A stretch of 64,000 nucleotides of DNA from Alkalihalobacterium alkalinitrilicum (GCF_002019605.1 NZ_KV917368.1:4633070-4697069); one strand, 5' to 3'. Counted from the stretch's first letter, positions 26,598-36,866 are shown. The notes: generated from the letters alone by a model not told the origin. Made by a program: numbers and translations.

Positions 26598-27129
26598 TAT
26601 ATTAATATTTGTTATATTAATTAGTAGTTTTTTCATTGGATTAAAAAGAGGGTTTATTCTTCAATTAATCCATCTTGTTAGCTTTTTTGTAGCGTTAATT
26701 GTGGCTTATTTGTATTATGGGGAATTAGCTTCTTACATTCGTTTGTGGGTACCGTACCCACAATTTTCTAGTGATAGTGCTTTTTCAATGTTCATAGAAG
26801 CGTTTAACTTTGAAAGTGTGTATTATTCAGGAATTGCATTTGCGATTTTGTTTTTTGGAACGAAAATCGCCTTGCATATTGTCGGTTCCATGCTAGACTT
26901 TGTAGCTCACTTACCAATATTACGAACGATTAACGGTTGGCTTGGTGGAGCGCTCTGCTTTTTGGAAGCGTATTTAATTCTTTTTATTGTATTACATGTG
27001 GCGGCTCTTTTACCGATTGAATTTGTTCAAACGCATCTACAACAATCCACACTTGCACATTTAATATTAGATTATACTCCATTTTTATCGAGTTGGATTA
27101 AAGAAATTTGGATTAATAATGAGCTATAA
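26590..27129 (+). CDS. yshB: CvpA-family membrane protein YshB
   Basis: A 179-residue integral membrane protein with four predicted helices (about 1-22, 25-45, 75-100, 115-140), of the CvpA / colicin V production family. The role in bacilli is unknown. It starts with ATG 26590 inside the end of zapA. The short intracellular motif GLKRGFILQLIHLVSF is typical for the family. A terminator follows directly. Confidence 0.87.
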   Translation: MFSILIFVILISSFFIGLKRGFILQLIHLVSFFVALIVAYLYYGELASYIRLWVPYPQFSSDSAFSMFIEAFNFESVYYSGIAFAILFFGTKIALHIVGSMLDFVAHLPILRTINGWLGGALCFLEAYLILFIVLHVAALLPIEFVQTHLQQSTLAHLILDYTPFLSSWIKEIWINNEL

Positions 27130-27162
27130 AACTGGGCGTGCTATCTATGCTCAGTTTTTTAT
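27129..27162 (+). terminator. Terminator of zapA-yshB
   Basis: AACTGGGC-N10-GCTCAGTT followed by TTTT, beginning at the yshB stop. Confidence 0.75.
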
Positions 27163-27333
27163 TTGATTTTTGTAGACTATTATTTGTATGATCATAAAGA
27201 TAGTATTTTTTTAAGCCATATGGTTCACAAAATTGGCTAATAAAACCGAAAAACGGACAATAAATTCATTAATCTCGACAATTAAAGGCTTGTTTGGAAA
27301 ATAAATGAAATATTAAAAGAAAGGAAGACGAAT

Positions 27334-29046
27334 GTGAATAAGAAAGACGTCATTAAAATACTCGAACTTATTGCAATATATATGGAGATTAAAGGAGAAA
27401 ACTCATTTAAGGTTTCTGCTTATCGTAAAGCAGCACAAGCGTTAGAAAGTGATGAACGAACGTTAGTTGAAATTGAAGATCCTTCGAAATTAAAAGGCAT
27501 CGGTAAGGGGACGAGTGAAGTAATACTTGAGTTGAAAGAAAAAGGGACGTCCTCCTTATTAGAAGAACTCCAAGCAGAATTACCATCGGGATTAATCCCA
27601 TTATTAAAATTACCTGGGCTTGGCGGTAAAAAAATTGGTAAACTGTACCAAGAGTTAAATGTAACGGATCTTGAAAGCTTGCGTGAAGCATGTGAAACAA
27701 AGAAAGTACAAGTTCTTGCGGGTTTCGGCAAAAAAACTGAAGAAAAAATCCTCGCAGCGATTGCTGAAGTTGAAAATCGACCTGAACGTTTTCCAATCGC
27801 CTTCGTTCTGCCTATTGCAGCCGAAATTGAAGCACAGCTGACAAACTTTCAAGACATTGATCAATTTTCAAGAGCGGGGAGTTTACGTCGGTTGAGAGAA
27901 ACGGTTAAAGATCTTGATTTTATCATTAGTACGAACGAGCCAGAAAAAGTAAAAGAGCAGTTGTTAAGTCTCCCACGAATAGTTAATGTGATTGCAAGTG
28001 GTAATACTAAAGTATCCGTAGAGTTAGAGTATGACTATTTAGTAGGTGTTGACTTTCGACTTGTTAAACCAACTGAATTTGCAACAACGTTACACCATTT
28101 TACAGGTTCAAAAGACCATAATGTTAAAATGAGACAGCTAGCGAAAGAACGGGGCGAAAAAATAAGTGAATACGGCGTTGAAAATATTGAGACTGGGGAA
28201 GTGAAAACATTTGATACGGAAGAACAGTTTTTCAACCATTTTCAATTATGCTTTATTCCCCCTGAAGCAAGGGAAGATCAAGGGGAAGTAGAATTTTCAA
28301 AAGGAAAGTTAGATCTTATTGATATGAAGGACATTAAGGCAGACCTGCATATGCATACAACGTGGAGTGATGGAGCTTATTCTTTGAAAGAGATGGCTGA
28401 AGCGGCCCGCGCTAAAGGGTACTCGTATATCGCGATAACGGATCACTCTCAATATTTAAAAGTAGCTAACGGTTTAACAGAAGAACGGTTACAAGAACAA
28501 ATGAAAGAAATAAAACGACTGAATGAACAATACGAAGACTTTAAAATTTTTACGGGAATTGAAATGGACATTTTACCGAATAGTACCCTCGATTTTTCTG
28601 ATGAATTATTAGAACAAGTCGATTTTGTCATTGGTTCGATACATTCTTCCTTTTCCCAAGACCGTGAGACTATTATGAAACGATTGGCGGCTGCATTACG
28701 TAATAACCATGTAGACTTAATTGCTCATCCGACTGGACGTTTAATTGGGAGAAGAAGCGGCTATGACGTAGATATTGAAATGCTTATTGACTTAGCCAAA
28801 GAAACAAATACAGCTCTAGAATTAAATGCAAACCCTCACAGGCTCGATTTATCTGCTGAATGGCTGAAAAAAGCACAAGAAGCAGGAGTGAAACTGTCGA
28901 TCAACACTGATGCACACCATTCTGACCATTTTGATTTTATGGAAATAGGAGTAGGTGTTGCAAGAAAAGGAATGATTAAAAAGGAATCGGTCATAAATAC
29001 GTACACAAAAGAAGAGTTTGAGCGGTATATTAACCGCCATCTTTAA
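27334..29046 (+). CDS. polX: DNA polymerase/3'-5' exonuclease PolX
   Basis: Family X DNA polymerase fused to a PHP-type nuclease, active in gap filling and base-excision repair. The 570-residue protein has helix-hairpin-helix motifs (KLKGIGKGTSE, LPGLGGKKIGKLY), the nucleotidyl transfer centre GSLRRLRETVKDLDFII near residue 187-203, and a C-terminal PHP domain with the metal motifs ADLHMHTTWSDG, ITDHSQ, GIEMDIL, GSIHSS, IAHPTG and INTDAHH. GTG 27334 follows AAAGGAAG. It precedes mutS2, as in B. subtilis. Confidence 0.95.
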   Translation: MNKKDVIKILELIAIYMEIKGENSFKVSAYRKAAQALESDERTLVEIEDPSKLKGIGKGTSEVILELKEKGTSSLLEELQAELPSGLIPLLKLPGLGGKKIGKLYQELNVTDLESLREACETKKVQVLAGFGKKTEEKILAAIAEVENRPERFPIAFVLPIAAEIEAQLTNFQDIDQFSRAGSLRRLRETVKDLDFIISTNEPEKVKEQLLSLPRIVNVIASGNTKVSVELEYDYLVGVDFRLVKPTEFATTLHHFTGSKDHNVKMRQLAKERGEKISEYGVENIETGEVKTFDTEEQFFNHFQLCFIPPEAREDQGEVEFSKGKLDLIDMKDIKADLHMHTTWSDGAYSLKEMAEAARAKGYSYIAITDHSQYLKVANGLTEERLQEQMKEIKRLNEQYEDFKIFTGIEMDILPNSTLDFSDELLEQVDFVIGSIHSSFSQDRETIMKRLAAALRNNHVDLIAHPTGRLIGRRSGYDVDIEMLIDLAKETNTALELNANPHRLDLSAEWLKKAQEAGVKLSINTDAHHSDHFDFMEIGVGVARKGMIKKESVINTYTKEEFERYINRHL

Positions 29047-29079
29047 AACGTAAGTGGCATTAGAAAGGAGCAATTGCTC

Positions 29080-31440
29080 GTGCAAGAAAGAGTTATTCGA
29101 GTTTTAGAATATGAAAAGATGAAAAAGCAGCTTGTAGAGCACGTTTCCTCTTCATTAGGAAGACATAAAGTAGAGCAACTCATACCGTCTACTTCGTTAG
29201 AGGAAATCTCACAAAAACAAAATGAAACATTTGAAGGAACGAAAGTATTACGACTCAAAGGACAAGTTCCATTAGGTGGGATTTTTGATATTCGAGCGAG
29301 TGTCAAAAGAGCAGGCATTGGTGGAGGATTGTCACCTTCTGAGTTAATTGAAATTAGTAGCACGATTTATGGGGGTCGACGTTTTAAACATTTTATAGAA
29401 GATTTAACAGAAGATGGAGTAGAAATTCCGTTACTGCAACAGCTAGCAGGAGATATTGTTCCACTTACTGATCTTGAAAGAGCGATCAAACAGTGTATTG
29501 ATGACTATGGAGAAGTGTTAGATTCAGCTAGTCAAGCATTACGAACAATACGCCATCAAATTCGGAGCTTTGAGTCAGGGATAAGATCAAAGTTAGAAAA
29601 TGTGATTCGATCTTCTTCTACACAAAAGATGCTATCCGATGCGTTAATTACGATTCGAAATGATCGATTTGTTGTGCCTGTGAAGCAAGAATATCGAGGA
29701 TCCTTTGGTGGAATTATTCATGACCAATCGGCATCTGGAGCGACGTTATTTATTGAACCGCAAGCGGTCGTTACGATGAACAACCAGTTGCGAGAAGCGA
29801 AGGCAAAAGAGACAAAAGAAGTCGAACGGATTTTAGCAGAACTATCGGCACAAGTCGGAGAACATACAGATGAACTACTCGTCTATGTTGATATATTAGG
29901 CGATGTTGATTTTATATTTGCGAAAGCACACTATAGTCATAGATTGAAAGCCGTACAGCCCAAACTAAATATCGACGGGCACGTTGAATTATTTAAGGCG
30001 AGACACCCTCTTATTCCTCATGATGAAGTCGTGCCGATTGATGTAGAGCTTGGAAAAACGTTTTCGTCACTAATTATTACGGGTCCGAATACGGGAGGTA
30101 AGACGGTCACATTAAAGACGATCGGTTTACTTACCCTCATGGCTCAATCAGGTCTTCACATCCCCGCGGAAGAAGGATCCGAAATGGCTGTGTTTCAATC
30201 GGTATATGCCGATATAGGCGATGAACAATCCATTGAGCAAAGCTTAAGTACGTTTTCGTCACATATGGTCAATATCGTAGAGATTTTAAAGCAAGTCGAT
30301 CATGAAAGTCTTGTGTTATTTGATGAATTAGGCGCTGGAACCGATCCGACAGAAGGTGCGGCATTAGCAATTGCAATATTAGATCATGTCTACCGTTGCG
30401 GAGCGAGAGTCGTGGCAACCACTCATTACAGTGAACTAAAAGGTTATGCTTACAATCGTGAAGGTGCGATGAATGCGAGTGTTGAATTTGATGTAGAAAC
30501 ATTACGACCGACGTACCGGCTACTGATTGGCGTTCCAGGTCGAAGTAATGCTTTTGCCATTTCAAGGAGACTCGGTCTTTCTGAAGAAATTATCGATTTA
30601 GCAAAAGCGCAAATTAATACAGAAAATAGTCAAATCGAGAATATGATTGCTTCTTTAGAAGAAAGTAAAAAATCCTCTGATGCCGAATGGGAAGAAACCA
30701 TCAAGCTCAGAGAAGAAGCCGAGAAGCTGAGAAATGAACTAATTGAGAAATTAGAGATACTTGAAGACGAAAAAGACAAAGTATTTGAAGAAGCAGAGAA
30801 GAAAGCAGAAGAAGCGGTAAGGAAAGCCCGTGAAGAAGCAGATGAAGTCATAAAAGAGTTACGGATATTACAAAAAGATGCGAAAGTGATAAAAGAACAC
30901 CAACTCATTGAAGCAAAAAAACGCTTAGAAGAAGCAACGCCTTCGCTCAAAAATAAGAAAAGACAACAAAAGATGAAAAAGGCGACTAAACATCAAGAAT
31001 TAAAGCCTGGCGATGAAGTAAAGGTTATTAGTTTCGGGCAAAAAGGCCATATCGTAGAAAAGGTAAATGATAAAGAATACCAAGTACAACTGGGTATTAT
31101 GAAAATGAAAGTACGAATCGACGATATTCAATATATTGATCGACCAAAGCCAGTAGAAACCAAACCGTTAGCAACCATCAAAGGGGCGGACCATCATGTA
31201 AAACCAGAACTCGATTTAAGAGGGCAGCGATATGAAGAGGCGTTATTAAAGTTAGAAAAATATTTAGATGATGCACTCTTAGCTGGGTACCATCAAGTGT
31301 CGATTATCCATGGTAAAGGTACAATGGCTCTTCGTAAAGGAGTTAAAGAATATTTAAAAAAACATCGCCATGTGAAGTCTTCTAGAGATGGGGGCATGAA
31401 TGAAGGTGGACTCGGAAATACAGTTGTAGAATTTAAGTAA
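29080..31440 (+). CDS. mutS2: Endonuclease MutS2 (MutS-family ATPase with Smr domain)
   Basis: MutS paralogue without the mismatch-binding domain, linked to suppression of recombination and, in B. subtilis, rescue of collided ribosomes. Walker [16 protein letters not shown] lies near residue 330, Walker [14 protein letters not shown] near 410. A long charged coiled coil covers about 515-640, and the C-terminal Smr nuclease domain starts at [18 protein letters not shown] near 710 and contains [17 protein letters not shown] 29080 is nine bases after AAAGGAG; the earlier TTG 29074 is less well placed. Product 786 residues. Confidence 0.94.
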   Translation: MQERVIRVLEYEKMKKQLVEHVSSSLGRHKVEQLIPSTSLEEISQKQNETFEGTKVLRLKGQVPLGGIFDIRASVKRAGIGGGLSPSELIEISSTIYGGRRFKHFIEDLTEDGVEIPLLQQLAGDIVPLTDLERAIKQCIDDYGEVLDSASQALRTIRHQIRSFESGIRSKLENVIRSSSTQKMLSDALITIRNDRFVVPVKQEYRGSFGGIIHDQSASGATLFIEPQAVVTMNNQLREAKAKETKEVERILAELSAQVGEHTDELLVYVDILGDVDFIFAKAHYSHRLKAVQPKLNIDGHVELFKARHPLIPHDEVVPIDVELGKTFSSLIITGPNTGGKTVTLKTIGLLTLMAQSGLHIPAEEGSEMAVFQSVYADIGDEQSIEQSLSTFSSHMVNIVEILKQVDHESLVLFDELGAGTDPTEGAALAIAILDHVYRCGARVVATTHYSELKGYAYNREGAMNASVEFDVETLRPTYRLLIGVPGRSNAFAISRRLGLSEEIIDLAKAQINTENSQIENMIASLEESKKSSDAEWEETIKLREEAEKLRNELIEKLEILEDEKDKVFEEAEKKAEEAVRKAREEADEVIKELRILQKDAKVIKEHQLIEAKKRLEEATPSLKNKKRQQKMKKATKHQELKPGDEVKVISFGQKGHIVEKVNDKEYQVQLGIMKMKVRIDDIQYIDRPKPVETKPLATIKGADHHVKPELDLRGQRYEEALLKLEKYLDDALLAGYHQVSIIHGKGTMALRKGVKEYLKKHRHVKSSRDGGMNEGGLGNTVVEFK

Positions 31441-31459
31441 ATAAAGGGCGGTTATTTTG

Positions 31460-31873
31460 ATGGCTAATCTTTTTGAAAATCTTTATATTCAAACCGCAGC
31501 ATACTACAGCGTGTCCGTACTTGCTATCATTGTTTTTTTAGCTGTATTTGAACTCGTAACAAAATATAACAATTGGGAGGAGATTAAAAAAGGGAATATA
31601 GCTGTCGCACTTGCGACAGGTGGAAAGATTTTCGGTGTAGCGAATATCTTTCGCTTCTCTATCCTTCACAACGATTCAATATTAGAGATGCTCGGATGGG
31701 GTATCTTCGGCTTCATGCTTTTATTATTATGTTATTTTATGTTTGAGTTTTTAACGCCAAGTTTTAAGGTCGACCAAGAAATTGCCAATGATAATCGTGC
31801 TGTCGGTTTTATCGCTATGGTCATTTCGGTTTCGCTTTCTTATATTATTGGCGCGAGTATAATTTCTTTGTAA
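31460..31873 (+). CDS. yshE: DUF350 membrane protein YshE
   Basis: A 137-residue protein of the DUF350 family with four hydrophobic segments (about 15-35, 50-70, 80-100, 115-135) and the family element NIAVALATGGKIFGVANIFR. The function is unknown. ATG 31460 is preferred over TTG 31457; AAAGGGCGG precedes it. It follows mutS2 closely, as in B. subtilis, and is followed by a tiny membrane ORF in the same orientation. Confidence 0.85.
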   Translation: MANLFENLYIQTAAYYSVSVLAIIVFLAVFELVTKYNNWEEIKKGNIAVALATGGKIFGVANIFRFSILHNDSILEMLGWGIFGFMLLLLCYFMFEFLTPSFKVDQEIANDNRAVGFIAMVISVSLSYIIGASIISL

Positions 31874-31895
31874 CTGGAGTAGGAGGAATTTTTTA

Positions 31896-31979
31896 GTGGA
31901 AACACTTTGGAAAGTTCTTTATATATTATGTGGTCTGTTTATTCTTTTAGGAGTTATTTTTATGTTATTTAATTTATAA
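31896..31979 (+). CDS. Small hydrophobic protein, 27 residues
   Basis: A short ORF with an excellent ribosome site (AGGAGG, nine bases before GTG 31896). The product begins METLWKVLY and forms one transmembrane helix (ILCGLFILLGVIFMLF). It lies 22 bases after yshE and ends 31 bases before a strong terminator, so it is probably the last gene of the mutS2-yshE transcript. I do not recognise a family; membrane microproteins often modulate a neighbouring membrane protein, here perhaps YshE, but that is inference. Confidence 0.65.
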   Translation: METLWKVLYILCGLFILLGVIFMLFNL

Positions 31980-32010
31980 ACGGGTAAAAAGTGTATTTGT
32001 ATAGCGGAAG

Positions 32011-32046
32011 CGGTAGGGACATTTCGATGTTTCTACCACTTTTTTC
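32011..32046 (+). terminator. Terminator of mutS2-yshE-microORF
   Basis: GGTAGGGACAT-ttcg-ATGTTTCTACC with a UUCG tetraloop, followed by ACTTTTTT. Confidence 0.85.
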
Positions 32047-32066
32047 GAAAAATTTTAATAAATCAG

Positions 32067-32095
32067 TTTAATTTTGCAACCGTTTACATTACAAT
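32067..32095 (+). promoter_or_regulatory. Promoter of the first acyl-CoA ligase gene with cre box
   Basis: TTTAAT (32067-32072), 17 bases, TACAAT (32090-32095). The spacer holds TTGCAACCGTTTACA (32074-32088), a full match to the cre consensus WTGNAANCGNWNNCW, so CcpA would block this promoter when sugar is plentiful. No FadR palindrome is present here. Confidence 0.65.
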
Positions 32096-32152
32096 AGAGT
32101 TAGAGAGGGAATGGTTGGAAAGGAGACTAATAAAAAAGGGAGGTTTTTAACT

Positions 32153-33865
32153 GTGACAACAACGGTTGAAAAGCGCTGGCTAGAGCATTACCCAGAAGAA
32201 ATACCGACATCAATTCAATATCCTGAAAGGAGCCTTCAATCGTACTTAAAGGAAGCAGCAGAACAAGTACCAGATAAGAAGGCGATTTACTTTATTGGAA
32301 AAGAATTAACGTACCAGGAACTTTATACTTTAGCAAAAAAGTTCGCTAATCAGCTACAAGGCCTGGGTATTAAAAAAGGTGATCGAGTAGCGATTATGCT
32401 AGCGAATACTCCTCAGTCTGTTATTTGCTATTATGGAGCTCTGATGACTGGAGCTATTGTCGTCCAAACCAATCCATTATATGTTGAACGGGAAATAGAA
32501 CATCAGTTGAATGATTCAGGAGCAAAAGTTATTGTTTGTCTGGATTTAGTTTATCCCCGTGTAGCAAAAGTACGAAATAAAACAAACTTAGAACATGTCA
32601 TTGTCACAGGCATTAAAGACTTTTTACCTTTTCCAAAAAATTTAATTTACCCATTTATTCAAAAGAAAAACACAGGAATTACAGTAGACATTACGTATGA
32701 TGCTAAGACGATTAATTTTGCTGATTTTCTAAAAGCGGGTTCTGAAAAAGAGATGGATATTCCAATCTCACCAAAAGAAGATTTAGCTTTATTACAATAT
32801 ACAGGTGGGACAACTGGGGTAGCAAAAGGTGTCATGCTTACACACCATAATTTAGTTGTGAATACGACGCAATGTTTACAATGGATGTATAAGATGAAAA
32901 AAGGAGAAGAACGTATTCTTGCTGCTTTACCTTTCTTTCACGTCTATGGCATGACCGTTATTATGAATGTGTCCATTATGTATCATTCTAAAATGATTGT
33001 TCTTCCAAAATTTGAGCCAAAAGATGTACTAAAATCAATTGATAAACAAAAAGTTTCGATATTCCCTGGTGCACCTACGATGTACGTAGCACTGATTAAT
33101 AATCCTGATATCCAAAATTATGACTTATCTTCGATTGAAGCTTGTCTTAGTGGGGCTGCCCCATTGCCACTTGAAGTTCAGCAACGGTTCGAGCAGTTAA
33201 CAGGTGGAAAGCTCGTTGAAGGGTATGGATTAACCGAAACGTCTCCAGTTGCGATATCAACACCAATTTGGGGAAAACGAAAAGAAGGTAGTATCGGTAT
33301 TCCTTGGCCTGACACTGAAGCTGTTGTTTTGTCAGCTGAAACAGGCGAGTTTGCTGAACCTGGTGAAGTCGGTGAAATTATGATCCGTGGACCACAAGTG
33401 ATGAAAGGCTACTGGAACCGACCAGAAGCGACAGCAGCTACATTTAAGGACGACTGGTTCTTAACAGGAGATATGGGGTACATGGATGAAGAGGGATTCT
33501 TTTATATTGTTGACCGTAAGAAAGACATGATCATTGCTGGCGGATTTAACATCTATCCACGTGAGATCGAGGAAGTCTTGTATGAACATGAAAATATTCA
33601 GGAAGCTGTTGTTATCGGTGTCCCTGATCCGTATCGCGGTGAAACAGTTAAAGCATTTGTCGTCCTCAAGGATGGAAAAAGCTTAACAGAAGATGAACTC
33701 GATAAGTATTGTCGAGCACATTTAGCAGCTTATAAAGTACCAAAGCTATACGAATTTAGAGATGAATTACCAAAAACACTTGTAGGAAAGATTTTAAGAC
33801 GCGTCCTCGTGGATGAGGAAAAAGCAAAACTCGAAGAACAATCGGAAGAGACACAAACTTCATAA
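32153..33865 (+). CDS. lcfA: Long-chain fatty acid-CoA ligase (first copy)
   Basis: Activates long-chain fatty acids with ATP and CoA for beta-oxidation. Class I adenylate-forming enzyme: the P-loop-like motif LQYTGGTTGVAKGVMLTH (about 212-229), the A5 motif EGYGLTETSP, the A7 motif TGDMGYMDEEGFFYIVDRKKD and the C-terminal lysine in KTLVGKILRR are all intact. The frame extends upstream to 32111, but GGGAGG sits nine bases before GTG 32153, giving MTTTVEKRWLEHYP and 570 residues. A close paralogue follows at 34150. CcpA control is suggested by the cre box. Confidence 0.93.
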   Translation: MTTTVEKRWLEHYPEEIPTSIQYPERSLQSYLKEAAEQVPDKKAIYFIGKELTYQELYTLAKKFANQLQGLGIKKGDRVAIMLANTPQSVICYYGALMTGAIVVQTNPLYVEREIEHQLNDSGAKVIVCLDLVYPRVAKVRNKTNLEHVIVTGIKDFLPFPKNLIYPFIQKKNTGITVDITYDAKTINFADFLKAGSEKEMDIPISPKEDLALLQYTGGTTGVAKGVMLTHHNLVVNTTQCLQWMYKMKKGEERILAALPFFHVYGMTVIMNVSIMYHSKMIVLPKFEPKDVLKSIDKQKVSIFPGAPTMYVALINNPDIQNYDLSSIEACLSGAAPLPLEVQQRFEQLTGGKLVEGYGLTETSPVAISTPIWGKRKEGSIGIPWPDTEAVVLSAETGEFAEPGEVGEIMIRGPQVMKGYWNRPEATAATFKDDWFLTGDMGYMDEEGFFYIVDRKKDMIIAGGFNIYPREIEEVLYEHENIQEAVVIGVPDPYRGETVKAFVVLKDGKSLTEDELDKYCRAHLAAYKVPKLYEFRDELPKTLVGKILRRVLVDEEKAKLEEQSEETQTS

Positions 33866-33871
33866 CTTTAA

Positions 33872-33907
33872 AAAGTGGCTACCGCATCTTTGCGAAGCCG
33901 CTTTTTT
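33872..33907 (+). terminator. Terminator of the first lcfA copy
   Basis: AAAGTGGC / GCCGCTTT stem with T-run. Confidence 0.75.
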
Positions 33908-34061
33908 ATTATGTTTTCTACAATTTGACTAATAATAAACTTCTACTAATGAAGCTGATTTTGGCTGGCTCATAAACGAATAAAGTCGTAATGTAAAATT
34001 TCAAATACAACTAATTTTTGTACATTTAAATAAAAAATATTAAAAAAATTAAAAAAATCTA

Positions 34062-34090
34062 TTTAAAAATGAATGAACATTCATTACAAT
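34062..34090 (+). promoter_or_regulatory. Promoter and FadR operator of the second lcfA copy
   Basis: The perfect dyad AATGAATG-AA-CATTCATT at 34068-34085 fits the Bacillus FadR operator type. It overlaps the space between TTTAAA (34062-34067) and TACAAT (34085-34090), so bound FadR would block transcription until long-chain acyl-CoA releases it. Confidence 0.75.
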
Positions 34091-34149
34091 GTAGATTAGA
34101 GAGAATGAATGCATTGTAGGAAAAAGGAGAGACTTAAGGAGGAATTCGC

Positions 34150-35853
34150 TTGGCACAGGTTACAGAAATGAATTGGCACAATAAATATCCTAAAGAAGTC
34201 CCTCATTCTATTAACTATGAAGATCAAACATTACATGGTCTTCTCAAAGATACGTATGAGAGATCTCCTTCTAAAAAGGCAACTTACTTTTTCGGTAAAC
34301 AAATGACGTATGCTGACTTGTTTCGTTCTACGTGTAAGTTTGCAAACGCTTTAATGGAAGCAGGCTTAAAAAAGGGAGATCGCGTTTCCATCATGTTGCC
34401 TAACTGTCCTCAAGCGGTTATAGCCTATTATGGAACTTTAATGGCAGGTGGTGTGGTTGTTCAAACAAATCCACTTTATATGGAGAGAGAATTAGAACAC
34501 CAATTAGCTGATTCAGGTGCAAAATTTATTTTATGTTTAGATTTGCTTTATTCACGAGTCATGAAAGTAAAACATAATACGAAAGTTAAACAGATAATTG
34601 TAACCGCTATCAAAGATTATCTACCATTCCCAAAAAACTTAATCTATCCGTTTATTCAAAAGAAAAATTACGGCTTCAAGCCTCAAGTGACGTACAATAA
34701 TACAACGGTAAGCTTTCTTTCATTTTTATCTAAAGGTAGTGAAGACCCACCACAAGTTGAAGTCGATGCTAAGGAGGATCTAGCATTACTTCAATATACT
34801 GGTGGGACAACAGGATTAGCTAAAGGAGTAATGCTGACACACCGTAACCTTGTAGCGAATACAACCCAATGCTTTCATTGGATGTACAAAATAAATAGTC
34901 AAGAAAATCGGACACTTGCCGCACTCCCATTTTTTCACGTGTATGGGATGACGGTTTCCATGAATATTTCCATTATGACTGCTGCACAAATGTTTATAGT
35001 TCCTAAATTTGACCCAAAAGAAATTTTGCAAATTATTGATAAGCATAAAATTACCATTTTCCCAGGTGCACCAACAATGTATATTGGGTTAGTCAATCAT
35101 CCAGACATTCAAAACTATGATTTATCTTCGATTGAAGCTTGTATCAGTGGATCCTCATCATTACCTGCGGAAGTACAGGCAAAATTTGAAGAAATAACGG
35201 GTGGTAGATTAGTTGAAGGTTACGGGTTAACGGAAGCATCACCTGTCACGCACTGTAATCCAATTTGGGAAGATAGGCGTGCTAGTAGTATTGGTTTACC
35301 TTGGCCAGATACAGATGCGGTTATTTTTATTGAGCCTGGAGAAGTGGCGAAACCAGGAGAAGTTGGTGAACTAGCGGTCTGCGCACCACAAGTGATGAAA
35401 GGTTATTGGAATCGTCCTGAAGAAACCCAAGCTACATTCTATGAAGATTGGCTACTAACAGGAGATATGGGGTATATGGATGAGGATGGTTATTTCTATA
35501 TCGTGGATCGTAAGAAAGATATGATCATTGCGGGTGGATTTAACATCTATCCAAGAGAAATTGAAGAAATACTATTTGAACACGAAGCGATACAAGAGGC
35601 AGTTGTTATTGGTGTACCAGACCCGTATCGCGGTGAAACGGTTAAGGCATTTGTTGTAACAAAAGAAGGGGTTTCAGTTTCTGAAAAAGAGCTCGATGCG
35701 TTTTGCCGAGATCAACTAGCAGCTTATAAAGTCCCAAGACATTATGAATTCCGTACTGAACTACCAAAGACAATGGTAGGAAAAGTATTACGACGTGTAC
35801 TTGTAGAAGAAGAAAAGAAAAAGCAAAATGATCGAGTGAAAATATCGAGTTAA
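34150..35853 (+). CDS. lcfA: Long-chain fatty acid-CoA ligase (second copy, FadR-controlled)
   Basis: A 567-residue paralogue of the preceding enzyme, with the same adenylate-forming motifs (LQYTGGTTGLAKGVMLTH, EGYGLTEASP, TGDMGYMDEDGYFYIVDRKKD, KTMVGKVLRR). TTG 34150 follows AAGGAGG. The two copies are very alike in the central and C-terminal regions and differ more at the N-terminus, suggesting an older tandem duplication. It lies upstream of fadR-fadB-etfBA but has its own terminator, so it is a separate unit. The single lcfA of B. subtilis corresponds to both by position. Confidence 0.93.
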   Translation: MAQVTEMNWHNKYPKEVPHSINYEDQTLHGLLKDTYERSPSKKATYFFGKQMTYADLFRSTCKFANALMEAGLKKGDRVSIMLPNCPQAVIAYYGTLMAGGVVVQTNPLYMERELEHQLADSGAKFILCLDLLYSRVMKVKHNTKVKQIIVTAIKDYLPFPKNLIYPFIQKKNYGFKPQVTYNNTTVSFLSFLSKGSEDPPQVEVDAKEDLALLQYTGGTTGLAKGVMLTHRNLVANTTQCFHWMYKINSQENRTLAALPFFHVYGMTVSMNISIMTAAQMFIVPKFDPKEILQIIDKHKITIFPGAPTMYIGLVNHPDIQNYDLSSIEACISGSSSLPAEVQAKFEEITGGRLVEGYGLTEASPVTHCNPIWEDRRASSIGLPWPDTDAVIFIEPGEVAKPGEVGELAVCAPQVMKGYWNRPEETQATFYEDWLLTGDMGYMDEDGYFYIVDRKKDMIIAGGFNIYPREIEEILFEHEAIQEAVVIGVPDPYRGETVKAFVVTKEGVSVSEKELDAFCRDQLAAYKVPRHYEFRTELPKTMVGKVLRRVLVEEEKKKQNDRVKISS

Positions 35854-35857
35854 CATG

Positions 35858-35881
35858 AAGGCTGGCTTTGCCAGTCTTTTT
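35858..35881 (+). terminator. Terminator of the second lcfA copy
   Basis: AAGGCTGGC-ttt-GCCAGTCTT followed by TTT. From 35882 to 36130 I see no gene. Confidence 0.85.
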
Positions 35882-36130
35882 ACTTTATTAGGATGATATT
35901 TATCAAGTTATTCTAATGTTCACAAAAATATCAAAAACAATCAACCACTAGAAACTAATGGAAAAACACTAGGAATGAACGTTACTATGAAAACATTTTC
36001 GAGTTTTTTTAAACGATTGACTATGTTCACAAATGTTTCATACATTGATTTGCTATCGTTTTCATTATATGATAGAAATAGAGTAAGAGTTATTTTATGT
36101 TGAAAAATTCTTACAACTTCAATAATTTCG

Positions 36131-36187
36131 TTGACAAATTACGGCCCTTACAATAAAATATGAAATATGAATGAATGGTCATTCATT
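36131..36187 (+). promoter_or_regulatory. Promoter and FadR operator of fadR-fadB-etfB-etfA
   Basis: TTGACA (36131-36136), 17 bases, TAAAAT (36154-36159): a strong SigA promoter. AATGAATG-GT-CATTCATT at 36170-36187 has the same geometry as the box at 34068-34085 and lies at the transcription start, so FadR should repress its own operon. Confidence 0.8.
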
Positions 36188-36233
36188 TTACTGAGCAACT
36201 TAACTTAATTGTTGCTTTGAAAGGAAGAATGCC

Positions 36234-36821
36234 ATGGGAAAGAAAAAAGGACCTAAATACGATCAAATTATTGAGGCAGCGGTAAAGATTATTGCTGAAA
36301 ATGGCTACCATCATGCTCAAGTATCGAAAATTGCAAAAGAAGCTGGAGTGGCTGATGGAACAATCTATCTTTATTTTAAAAACAAAGAAGATATTCTCAT
36401 TTCATTGTTTGAAGAAAAAATGGGTAGGTTTGTTGATAAGATCCAAGAAAAGATTGAAGGGAATTTAACCCCAAAAGAGAAACTTATTATTTTAGTTGAA
36501 ATGCACTTTAGTCAACTGTCGGCTAATCGAGCGCTCGCTATTGTTACTCAACTCGAGTTGCGTCAATCGAATGCTGAGCTTAGGGTGAGAATCAACGAAG
36601 TGTTAAAGAAGTATTTAGACTTAATTGATAGTGTTTTAATTGACGGCAAAGAAAGCGGTTACTTCTCAGAAGATTTAGATTACCGGTTAGCAAGACAAAT
36701 GATTTTTGGTACACTAGATGAAGTCGTTACAAACTGGGTAATGAAAGAATGTAAATATGATTTGATCTCACTTGCAAAGCCAATGCAACAGTTGTTGTTA
36801 AATGGTATCTGCAGTAGATAA
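36234..36821 (+). CDS. fadR: Fatty acid degradation repressor FadR (TetR family)
   Basis: A 195-residue TetR-type regulator that, in B. subtilis, represses beta-oxidation genes and is released by long-chain acyl-CoA. The N-terminal helix-turn-helix reads HAQVSKIAKEAGVADGTIYLYFKNKEDIL (about residues 24-52); the C-terminal half is the ligand domain. GGAAGAATGCC leads into ATG 36234. Two perfect matching palindromes, one before this gene and one before the second lcfA copy, are its likely targets. Confidence 0.93.
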   Translation: MGKKKGPKYDQIIEAAVKIIAENGYHHAQVSKIAKEAGVADGTIYLYFKNKEDILISLFEEKMGRFVDKIQEKIEGNLTPKEKLIILVEMHFSQLSANRALAIVTQLELRQSNAELRVRINEVLKKYLDLIDSVLIDGKESGYFSEDLDYRLARQMIFGTLDEVVTNWVMKECKYDLISLAKPMQQLLLNGICSR

Positions 36822-36866
36822 TAGAAAAAGAGGATGCTTACCATGAGAGGAGTGAGAAAAGACAGA

